Origin: Echinococcus granulosus
Lineage: Eukaryota; Platyhelminthes; Cestoda; Cyclophyllidea; Taeniidae
Direction: 5' to 3'
Assembly: GCF_000524195.1 (NCBI RefSeq)
Contig: NW_020170464.1
Span: forward strand, 190,097-227,367
Length of the DNA stretch: 37,271 bases
Shown piece by piece: positions 1 through 9,900 of the stretch. Position numbers and translations under genes: made by a program. The notes below the pieces were generated by a model. It made no database searches. It had not been told where the DNA came from and saw nothing but the letters and a program-made list of their open reading frames with translations. The stretch's first letter is position 1; every line of letters begins with the position of its first letter.

Positions 1-3000
1 GCTTCCACATCCTCCTCCACATCTGAGTTGGTTGGCGCGTCGCTGTAGGTCCCCTCGCTGTCATCGCTGCTGCTACTGATTACGCCGAAAAGGTTGTCCA
101 TCGCAGATATTCGATGATCTGCCAAGGAACAATTCGTCAAAAATGCCGGTCTCCTACAGTTTTGCTAGATACAAGGATAGAAGTGGGAACTAGAAATGGC
201 TACATCTGAAGACGTTGCATGGCCAGGTCTGTCTAACGAACCGGTTGTTCCTGCAGCCAAGCATTAACGTTGTCTATAAGGTGACTGCGTCTACGGAGGA
301 ATGACGGCACTAGTATCCAGTTTTTATAGCAGGAGCAGTGACTTGAGCTTAGGGGCTGATGCATGAAGTAGAAGAATAATCAGTGTGTTGCAGAAAAGGT
401 TAGACATTAAATTTTTCCGCAGCCTGATTTCTGAATGGACTCGATTGCTGACTGAGCATCACACAGTAAGTGCTAAAGAAAAACGGTTTTGCTAAGTAAT
501 TTAATGAGTTTGTAAGAGGAAGAGTCGAAACAAATTGTCACGCATTAGTTACGCCTGTCAAGCATTATGATGCAATGCCAAAATTATCACTACGTTCAAT
601 GGTACTTGAATCACCCTAACCCCAGTCAATGCTAAAAGCCAAGTTTAGGTCGAGAATATTGAATTTAGGCCAGGGATTTTGAGGTCGATAACGTATTGGA
701 TGCTTTTGTTATGCAGCAGCTACTGAATTGAAATTAGTAGAAACTTATCTATCTTGCCGATAATTGAAAAGATGAATATTTCAGATCCATCACAGGAAAA
801 CCAAAAAAATCTTATCGTGGAAAAAATTTGCTACAGGTATCCCTGAATCACACCACAGAGGTTTTATTATTGATTCCAAATGAGCTAAGTACACGGATAG
901 AGCCCCTATTAAATTGTGGCATGAGAAAATCGGGTAACACTCTTTCAAAACAAATAAGACGAAAGATGTTGGTCCAACTAACCAAGGTGGACCTCTTGTC
1001 ATATAATGATTATTGCTGTCCAGACCTTAAGACAATTTATTCTGAGCTGTGAAAATGGATTGCGGGACAAATGAATTGTCTCTATGTCTTCCAAACGGCT
1101 AGCTGGCATAAACAATGAAAGAGAAGATAGTAAAACCGCCACCATTGTTCCAACACAGGTATCTAAGAAAGCCAATGGGCAATGAAAAACCATTAGCATT
1201 GGTTACGAGCGCAGAAGCAATTCATTGCAGACGACCAGTTACCGTGTTTTGGCAATCTCAATTCTGATTGATTGCGACTCATAACACCCACCGTAAGTTA
1301 ATAGATGCACGACAAAAATCACACATAAACGCAGAAGAATCAGCTTGAGAACACATTTCGCTGTCACTTTAAAGTCATTTACCGAATTTCTACGTCATTT
1401 TATCGCTAAATGGTTTAATATCGGCAAAAACGACATGATTAACGATATAAGCGGGCAAAGTTAAGCAATAATGCATCATTTCTGAGTTGAGACACTAAAA
1501 TGGTGAAGAAATTCAGTCCAGTGACATTACTGTCACGTTCGCACCTGCGACTATACCTTTCTGACCCGCTGCATAAATCACTTTATCAACAACTTAGTCA
1601 CACACTTCCGCCATCGTCAGTGTCATCAGCTGCCTCCTCGTCGATGTCTGCGAGGGGCTGGGTGCCCGAGAGAGTCTTCTGCAAGGGATCTAGAGTGGTG
1701 ACCGAGGCTGAAGAGGAGAGAGCAGCTGCAGCCGCGGCTTTGTCACCTTCACCACTAGCCCTCTCCCCACCGGTCGCGGAAGGCTGTGGCTGACTTGGCG
1801 GCTCGCTCCAAACCACCTCCCACCTTCAGACAAAGCAGTAAATGATCATCTCCGTTAGTACTTAACTTTATAGACTTTGCTGGTAAATATCGGCTTATGA
1901 ACATTTACAAGAAGCTTAGAATGGGGGTGCAAAAACGAGGCCCAACTTCCTACCTGTGGAGACTGGAGGGATCGACTTTTCACATTAACTAAAGAATAAG
2001 TGATTGCACACTTGAGGGAAATTTGAAAGGGCCTATAAAAATTAAACCTTATGTTATCCTGAAAGATATCGAGCCTAAGCTAAAGACTACCATCTTTTAG
2101 TAGATTTCATACATCGTTTGGTAGGTGTTAGCTATCCTGAATTAGAATGAAAACTAAAAACGTAAAATGGGGCGAAAAAAGATTGGCAGTCTTCGCATTT
2201 ATTTGCCAGCTGCTGTTTGTGCATGTGACGCCCATTTGCTCGGGAACCCACACGAATTGAAGTAGCTGTTCCATCGCTCGCCCCGAAAGCTTCCAACAGA
2301 TTTTGCTCGAAATACTCCAAAGGCAAAGCGCTGTTCTTCATTACTACCAAGGATAAAAGGGCTTCCTGAAGATGACACGCAATCATCTTGCAGTTTATCA
2401 CAAGAACCGAGCCGTTTAAGTCATTTCTGCAACCAAATTTTCTACTTATGCTATATAGCAGATTTGTCGAGAACCGGTAAATTGAAGTACATCCACGTCT
2501 ACAACGCAGGCATTCTTTCAGTCTCTACGAAGTACAGGTCAACGAACCCAGCTATTTCAAGGAGCTATTGAACTAGTCACCTGATCATCTAGTACTCTGG
2601 CTACAAAAGTCGTATGGCAAAACATTATCATGTTTTCCTAAAACAGACAGTTTGGTAGAAATTAGTGGCACTAAGCCCTAAGATACTACTAACCTATTCT
2701 CTTTCATGTCCTTCCGCAAGTATTACAGATCCGTCAACTTTTTTCTTCTGCAAAATCAAAGACGAAAGATACAAACCAGCATAAAAAGTTGGGTGTGAGC
2801 CCCCCCCAAATTGCAGATGAGTTTTTGTTGTAAGACGCCAACTTCAAATCGGAGAAATTTATCTTGATTTTGCAGTCGAAGCAACATTTTTTTCGATATC
2901 AAATCCATTGCGCAAGGCAATCCACTCACTCCATTAAATAAAAAAGCAGAATACCAGAGACAAGCAAGTCCCTATTTACATTTTGATAAAAGATAACTTC

Positions 3001-3930
3001 TTAGATGTTTCAAGCAGAAAATAATGTAGAAGACTAACGACAATGATATATAGGGATATAACGGATGAACAGCCGTGAATTTCAACGGCATTCATATATG
3101 GTGAGGTGATACAAGCCTTTCCAGCCATTACGATCAAATCAGCGTTGACTCCAAGGAAGAGAAACTCACGTGACGAAATCTGCCTGAAGATCAGCACGCA
3201 GTAGATTTTTCACCTCTTTCTCAATCTGAGGCATGTCTACAGACCGTTTCTTTCGAGTCTTGCGAAAACGCCGCCGAAGGACATTCTTTAGCGGAGGTGT
3301 TATACCATGCAGATATTGGAACTCCCGATTATCTCGCCTACAATTTCATCAGAACGATTAAAAATAGTGCACCATGCATTTTATTGGCGAAAACAACTGT
3401 TTCAAGAAGACTAACCCATAAGTGTTGCTCGGTTGAGGCCGATTATGCAATGACCGCGCGGCGAGGTAGGCGGCAGAACCTCGAATCGGAGCTGTGCCAT
3501 CGTCGTCCTGTGTGCAAATGATCATCTGGGAGATGTCAGCGGTCTTATAGAAATTCTTCCTATCCGTTGTCTTCTGCGACTCGATTATGCATGGCAGATC
3601 CATCACTCGACCCTGGTAGACCTGGCCATTGTAGCGCACTATGCAGTGACGCATATCCGGCTTCATTTCCACTGTAAAATTGTCCTTAAAGGACAATGAA
3701 CGGGACAAGGAACCGAAATATGGAACAACTAATGACTACATGTAGCCCTTAAAATTTGGAAAATCCTAAAATGAAAGCCAAGAGGGTAGAAGAATAATCT
3801 GAGATACCTTAAAAGAAACGCCAAGATCAATATCTTCGGCTAGATATCGAGCAGCTTCCTCGGGCATTCGAAGGATGAACTGCTGTTCTAGATCGAAAGA
3901 ATTGTCCTCCTTGGATCGAGGATTGCTCAT
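1..3930 (-). CDS. TAF7: TFIID subunit TAF7 (TAFII55 family), 3' end outside window
   Basis: TAF7 is a TFIID component that binds TAF1 and acts in RNA polymerase II initiation. Five exons join in phase on the minus strand: 3930-3808 (ATG at 3930), 3684-3416, 3337-3170, 1823-1606, 118-1. Exon 1 carries the FILRMP motif; exon 2 carries the core with [17 protein letters not shown] and [11 protein letters not shown]; exon 3 carries [17 protein letters not shown] and EKEVKNLL; exon 4 begins with WEVV and then becomes a Pro/Ala/Ser-rich linker with an acidic end; exon 5 has [14 protein letters not shown], the family's acidic serine patch. The C-terminal coiled coil expected in this family lies beyond the left edge. 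Donors are GTATCT, GTTAGT, GTGAGT and GTGTGT. The exon 2/3 junction is the least certain: a donor at 3480 with a different acceptor is possible. The family call is firm; the linker exon 4 rests on phase, the WEVV match and composition. Confidence 0.9.
119..1605 (-). other. TAF7 intron 4
   Basis: A 1,487-nt intron with GTGTGT donor (1605 downward) and TTGGCAG acceptor at 119-125. It has no convincing exon, RNA gene or repeat array. A 74-codon plus-strand frame at 828-1052 looks like chance in AT-rich DNA. Confidence 0.65.
1824..3169 (-). other. TAF7 intron 3
   Basis: A 1,346-nt intron with a canonical GTGAGT donor and CTGAAG acceptor. An 89-codon minus-strand frame at 2132-2401 is inside it. 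I could not fit that frame between exons 3 and 4, which already join in phase, so I leave it unassigned. Confidence 0.65.
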
Positions 3931-3940
3931 TTTAGCAAGG

Positions 3941-3955
3941 CTGAAAAATCGAAGT
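3941..3955 (-). other. 3' splice site 10 nt upstream of TAF7 ATG
   Basis: On the minus strand a T-rich run ending in TTTTTCAG stops 10 nt before the TAF7 start codon. Only 149 nt separate this start from the KDM8 stop, so there is little room for a separate promoter and 5' exon. The site fits a trans-splice acceptor, or a cis acceptor for an unseen 5' UTR exon. Confidence 0.6.
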
Positions 3956-4042
3956 AATATGCGTACCGGTTGCCAGCTGACGCCTTTAGATAAACCGAAG
4001 CAAATGAACAACAAAACAGCAAACACTTACAAACGGCATTAC

Positions 4043-4048
4043 TATATT
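4043..4048 (-). terminator. possible variant poly(A) signal of KDM8
   Basis: AATATA on the minus strand, 31 nt past the KDM8 stop codon. No AATAAA occurs between this stop and the TAF7 start, so this variant hexamer is the best candidate. Weak evidence alone. Confidence 0.3.
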
Positions 4049-4079
4049 CACAAAATGTGTTACAAAGTGTACAAAACAA

Positions 4080-5369
4080 TCACATTTTATAACACTCAGG
4101 CCAAGAAGAAATGAAATGATCGTCAACACACCACCAAAAGTTCATGGAAATGCTAGTGGTGAGGGAACGAATATAATGCCATCCACGCGGTGGAATAAAA
4201 AGCATCTCTCCAGGTCCAAGGATTCCATGAAAACCACGAGCCTGCTGGAATTTGGGAAACTTGTCAAAATCCGGCTGCCGACTGGCAACATCGAGTTGTG
4301 AGGTGTTGGAAAGCATCGAATTCTCAACATGCGGGTAGATGAACTCGGTTTGATCTGCGTTATATAGTTTAACATATTTCTTTCCTATCAGCTGACAGAG
4401 CAAGTTGGCACGATCGCTGTCGTGATGAAGGGGAGAGACGGTATTAGATGGACCGATCCATATATTGCTATCAATTGTGGTTTCACGGGAGTTCATATCT
4501 GTTACACCAGTGTAGCAGTATTCAGGAATGTCCACATCATTTGCCAACTCAGGAATTTGTAAAAGAATTTGGTGCTGTGCTAGGTACCCAAGAGGCTGAT
4601 TTTTGGCTGGATTGAGGATACAGGTCTCGAAGAACTGGTTCACAGTAACCAAGCGCTGACCCCAAGACTCATCAGTATAGGCAGCGCCAACCTCAATGGG
4701 AACGGTGCGATAGCCGGCCGTCTTTGACCAGTACGCCGGCGACCAGTAGTGATCAGAAGCTTCGTTGCATGCAGGCCAGTGGGACATCGCGCCGGTTATG
4801 ATGACGGGGATTCCAGCCGCAAGGATGGTGGTAAATTCGGCAATAGACGGCTGATGAACACGCTCTAGTTCCGAAATTACCTCACTTGAATATGTGAAAC
4901 TTGTTAACTCCGGAGGTGCAGTATCGACGTCGGAGTAGCGACTCGGGAAGGAAATGGTGGGGAGGTGTTCAGTAAGAAAAGCATTAGCTTGACTAGCCAG
5001 ACTAGTTATCACTTCACCTAGACTGTCAGAGTGACCCATGATGAGAGCGTCATCGAGCAGCCACATCACATACTCCACATCGCAATCATTACCGTCTTTT
5101 GAGGCGGATAAACATGAGAGAACAGAAGCAAGACGTAGGAGGGAGTACGATTCACGCCAAAAGTCGGGAACATCACGCCAGTAGCCAGTATTGAGTTTCT
5201 CTCTGGCATACTCAACAAGATCATAAAAATTAGATCGACTGTATCGCAGCGCTCCCAAACAGGCACGAACAAAAACGTCGTCGACGCCTTGAAGTAAACC
5301 CTCAAAACACCTGATCAATTGATCATGCAACACTTTCGTATCACTCATATGTCTAACGAACTCCGCCAT
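4080..5369 (-). CDS. KDM8: JmjC-domain 2-oxoglutarate oxygenase KDM8/JMJD5
   Basis: A single 429-residue coding exon, close to the length of animal KDM8. The helical N-terminal domain spans roughly residues 10-140, with the family signature EKLNTGYWRDVP at 57-68. The C-terminal JmjC domain spans roughly 170-425. The Fe(II) triad is present as H315, D317 (PLHHD) and H398 (GWHYIR). Residues matching the 2-oxoglutarate pocket are also seen: Y262 in GYLAQHQ, W304, S312, N322 and K331. NTSQLDV and KFPKF near 355-374 are typical of KDM8. The family has been reported to act as an arginyl hydroxylase and to affect histone H3 tails; which activity applies here cannot be read from sequence. The start is chosen at 5369 because a TTTTCAG 3' splice site sits 15 nt upstream and the frame beyond it reads as intron. 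TAF7 follows 149 nt downstream on the same strand. Confidence 0.95.
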   Translation of the reverse strand: MAEFVRHMSDTKVLHDQLIRCFEGLLQGVDDVFVRACLGALRYSRSNFYDLVEYAREKLNTGYWRDVPDFWRESYSLLRLASVLSCLSASKDGNDCDVEYVMWLLDDALIMGHSDSLGEVITSLASQANAFLTEHLPTISFPSRYSDVDTAPPELTSFTYSSEVISELERVHQPSIAEFTTILAAGIPVIITGAMSHWPACNEASDHYWSPAYWSKTAGYRTVPIEVGAAYTDESWGQRLVTVNQFFETCILNPAKNQPLGYLAQHQILLQIPELANDVDIPEYCYTGVTDMNSRETTIDSNIWIGPSNTVSPLHHDSDRANLLCQLIGKKYVKLYNADQTEFIYPHVENSMLSNTSQLDVASRQPDFDKFPKFQQARGFHGILGPGEMLFIPPRGWHYIRSLTTSISMNFWWCVDDHFISSWPECYKM

Positions 5370-5384
5370 GCGGGTGAAAACGAG

Positions 5385-5397
5385 CTGAAAATAAAGC
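5385..5397 (-). other. 3' splice site 15 nt upstream of KDM8 ATG
   Basis: Minus-strand TTTATTTTCAG ends 15 nt before the KDM8 start. The reading frame stays open through it, so ORF callers would extend the protein falsely by 37 residues. It could receive a spliced leader or a 5' UTR exon. Confidence 0.6.
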
Positions 5398-6952
5398 AAA
5401 AACGAAGCATAAGAATATTCAAATACGAAATAACGACAAGTCTTTAAAATAGGGGATAGTGCATCAATGAGAAACACCACTCAGCGCAATGGCCATATAA
5501 AAAAGCCACCCAAAAATATTAAAAATGAGCTTTTTAACACTTTTCCCAGCATCGCAAGGATGTGCACAGATTCCAAGGTGAAGAAAGTCACCGACGTAGA
5601 CTGAGTTAGCACTTAATTCAAGGGCATGTTCAAAATACCCAATGGTGTTAAGGGGCCTTTCAAAAGTACCCAAGATTGTACCTGTCAGTTAAGTCACTTC
5701 TTATAAAATCATTTAAATCTTGCTCCAATATTCGATTTTAAAAATTTTTCAAAATGCCAAACTAAATTATTCGAGCAAAAATATTTATTGGCAAATGCAA
5801 GTTTCAGTATTCATGCCCGCACTTTTTCTGACAGAGTTTTGTCTCCCCTTGGGGTATAAAAAGCCATGTAATTGTAACAAGGTTAATTTGGGCTTTCAAA
5901 AGGCCTGAGAATTATAGGCACAATTGCCGAGGCATTTATTTAGGCGCGTTGTTCAAAAAGTGTTGGGATACCAGAGGTTTGCGTCGAAGCCAAAATTTAT
6001 AATAAATGTATTTAAGTGATTTGATTAGCTTCCAATTTGTCATCATATTGGAGGCTATGAGGCGGCTTATTGTCTTGATTGCACCGGATGTTCTTTACGG
6101 AAATTTATGACTCCATCCCGTCTTTACAGATAATGGCATCTTCCTCCCTTCCAACACGGTTTGTTTCTACTTAAAAGGCAATTTGGAAAAAAACGTGGCT
6201 GTGTTTAAATATATCGCAGTAAAATCGCATTAAGAACCGCAGAATAGTTTACTTGAACCTAAGCAATTCCCTCTCCTGAAATCGTCTAATCGCCGCTGTG
6301 AATTCGATGCGTACTGAGGACTTTTGCGCCAGATTTTGCCGCTTCGGAACAAAAACCTGAAAATTGCCCTCGTTGAAATGATTTGCGCAACCAGTCTCAC
6401 AAGGACGCTAAAGACGCATAATCAATCTTTCAGTTGGAGTTAAATGGTTTCACTAGGATACGGATATTAGGCAAGTTCTCACCAGTGAACCAATTTAGGC
6501 TTAATTTTGTAGTTGTTGAGTGTCATTTCCTGCTCTAACTAATCCAAGCGCCCAAAGCAACGCAGACACCTACAACTCAATTTGTAAGCTAGAGTATCTG
6601 AAATCTGAGGGGAACCGAGTACTGGAATGCAATACTTGCATTTTGACCTGACAGATTGCAGGAGACAAGTTTTAAGAGAAGGGTAACAGGGCAGCGTGGC
6701 CCCCCATTGCTCTGTACGGACGACACTTATCACTACTGATTAGATGGTTTATAGACAGCGGCACGATCATGGGTGAGAGCTTCTAGCCTGTTAAGAAAAG
6801 GTTATATTTTACTCTAGCAATAACAGCGATGCAAAGTGAGCAGCGAGCCTTACTGTGCCTACCCTCTTTCGTCTAGTTTCAAAAGTCAAATCACTTACAA
6901 GCAAACGTATATTCAATCATATCACAAGTACCACTCTCTCACAGTGGGGATA
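5398..6952. other. KDM8 / FBXO30-like intergenic region
   Basis: About 1.55 kb between the 3' end of the FBXO30-like gene and KDM8. A minus-strand open frame at about 5545-5675 follows an ACTGACAG acceptor-like site and contains a TPR-like stretch (YFEHALELS...DFLHLGICAH). It has no clear donor and no obvious partner exon. A variant hexamer AATATA at 6908-6913 (minus) is a possible poly(A) signal for the upstream gene. Nothing else is recognisable. Confidence 0.5.
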
Positions 6953-9900
6953 CTAGATAAATTCTGGTTCTCTCTCGGCGCCCGAGAGGAAGGGCGGCTT
7001 CTCCGAGGGATTATAAAGACAAAAGGGTTGCTGCGCCCGCAGTGCCTCGTAGAACGCGCACTCGGAGTGCAGGTGGCGTGTCATCTGCGTTCCCAGAGGG
7101 GCGGGCGAGTCGGTGATTCGCCAGCGACGTACCGGCTCCCCACAAGTCGGCAAACTCCACGCAAAACCGCTAATTCGCCAACCTGCCCGCAATTCGCGTT
7201 GCCATACCGGAGCCACGATACCCCGTGAGGGCAGTGAGCGCCGACACACGTCCGCAAGCTGCTTCGACACTTGAGACAGACTCACCAGACTCATCTGTGA
7301 TGTAAAAAAAATGTCAATTTTTGACTGGCAAGCTGGGACGCTTTGTAACACGTCTTCGGGTAGATGAATATTTCTCAACTTGTCGTATTTCTGTAGGGTA
7401 GCTGAAGGGGTCGAAATACGTCTTATTCGTATAGGAATCCTAACATTCCACGGCTCTTTCACCTAAAAAACTTATCTAGATACATTAATCGATTAACATA
7501 CATATAGATGGATGAATCTATAAAGGCTAAAAAGCCATTGAAACCATGCTGGTGTGTAAAAACCACTGCAATAGCGCGTTCTTCATCATTAACTCCACCA
7601 GGAGGAGATACACATTGAATAAACAGATTGCGTTCTAAGCTACAGTCAGAAAATGAATCTTTAAAATGACGTCTGTGAACAGAACGCAACAAGCGGTCCT
7701 ATAGAAACCCATAAGATGTGAGTAATAAGGCGCACCGAGTATGAGCAAATGATCCGAATGGCAGATGACTAGGTCCACAAATCCCAAAAAGGAATTGATA
7801 GCTCATCACTATTTCTGCCTCCATTCCAATATCACGACGATTATATTTGTGATGCTGACAAATGGGAGCTCGAGGGACCTCTTAAGACATTTTAGGGTCC
7901 ATCAGGAAGTCTAAAAGTGTAGGAGACAAGGGGAGGACTTTATGTCACTGCTGTTTATGGTAAGGTGGTTTATGTAATCGCAAAACGAGGAAAAACGACC
8001 TGACATATGCCAACGTTATTAGGAAACTGAGAACAAACTGAGAAAGCTATCCAGATAGCCTGAAGCTACAATGAATTTGAAATGCACACCTCCTATCACG
8101 GGACGTGACTAGAGAAATCTGCTAGGCCGCTCGGAAATTTTCGCTACCCAAAAAAACCGACTACCACAAACCAGTTATCACTTCCATTGGTATTCGACTT
8201 CGAGATATCTTTTTAATGCTTTAAATGACTCGGTACCAAGACTACATTAAACTCACTTGGGGCAGGAATCAAACATACTTCAAATTTTGCGGGACTTTTG
8301 CATAGCAAAGAATTTTGCGATCCACCCAAAAATCTATAGCGACAGCCTAACCTACCCAGTAAAGCTTAATACAGAATCATTTCAACCAAGTGCAACTTAG
8401 AAATGTCATTCACATTCTCATCTCATCGCTGTTAAATGTCTCCGCAACTGCCAATTCGCAAAACACTTCAAAAAAGAACTCCAAGCAGGACGTTTAAAGC
8501 TAGTCAGGACGTGTATCCCCAGTTCCTATCACAACATTACTCCACAGTTGATCGGAACCAAACAGATCAGGAAACATGGATAAAGAGACACCTACAGAAT
8601 GACATAACAAACGTTGTGCCAAATGTCATGCTCTTGGAGGGTAAAGCATACGCTAAGCATGACTGGCTCTGCCTTGCAGGCAAAATGCCGTTCACTTTCG
8701 TGTGCGGGATGGCATCCTGATGTGAATGCTAGCGAAAATGTAACCCAAATTGCACCAAAGTGAGAGGAAGAGGGTACCGTCATGCATAAAAGGCAATAGA
8801 CTTATCTCCAATTTTTACTTTACGGGTCAACTTCCCTCTTTTGGAATCGTTCAGAATAAATCAAGTGTGCTCAAGTGAAGTGGATGAACAGCTATCGCCG
8901 CTACAAAGAGGGAACTACTCCAACAAAAACGTAACAAAAGAAATATCAATTGACCAAAAAGCTTATCCGGTTTACAGTGCATTTAGTCTTAATAGCATGT
9001 TCTAAATTGCGGCCATTAAATAAGCACCATATTTTGGTAGGTTGCTCCTTATTAACCCCTATACTGCTCTCCCGTTATCCAAAACCTTCATGTAATGAAA
9101 TATTAATCAAACCTGATGCGATTGCAACTACCTTGCTTGACAAGCTGAAATTCTTGCCCTAAAGCTGTAGAATATTTTCGTCAAATTTACGGCTTGCAAT
9201 GTGGAGAGGGCAGATCCGCAGAATGCAGCGCCCCAAGATGATCTGATTAAACCATTTGATTTGAAAAGACTATTTACTCAAAAATGACGCGACAAGAACT
9301 TTAGCACTATTTAACTTAAATTATGTTATGAAACAGAAGATGACAATAAACCTTAAAACGATTCTGTATTTTCTTTACCCCGCATTAGTTTGCGCTGACC
9401 GACCAACTTGCAATGAGAAATGCCTCCTACAAAAGTAGGAACTTAAACAGATTTAACTAAAATGTAGTGACGTCGGAATTCAAAAGGGATCTAGCTTCTT
9501 TAATTAAAGAGCAGAGGAATTACTTGGATCCCCTTCAAAAAGCCCAGTAGTTTAAGAGGCGAGAAACTTAAAGTTGACAATAATTATGGACGCTATTTTG
9601 TAGATACAAGATGATCTTTGTTCGGTTATTCAAGAGATTCAGTTTGATGGTGGGAAAGTCCTCACTGTGACAGGGTCAATGTGATTAAAATTTCCACAAA
9701 TGACTAAAAATGCTTACTTGTTATAGATAAGGTAGCGAAATTCCCAAGCCGAAGATAACCTACCTCATCGAGCATGTCAATGATTCGCTTAAGGACTTGG
9801 TGCGGCAGCCGATCTAGACGACAGATTGTGCTAAAGGCGATGGGTGACGGAGCTGCGGAGGCAATAGCGCTGCTGGGAGAGGTGGTATCAAAGGAGTGGG

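Noticed and set aside
2132..2401. Extra TAF7 exon
   Set aside because: Exons at 3170 and 1823 already join in phase, and this frame has no TAF7-like motif.
3766..4026. Longer N terminus for TAF7 starting upstream of 3930
   Set aside because: The upstream part is hydrophobic and spans the TTTTTCAG acceptor; the family motif begins shortly after the Met at 3930.
5370..5480. N-terminal extension of KDM8 by 37 residues (start near 5480)
   Set aside because: The extension crosses a TTTTCAG splice site, is hydrophobic and AT-rich like intron, and does not resemble the family N terminus.
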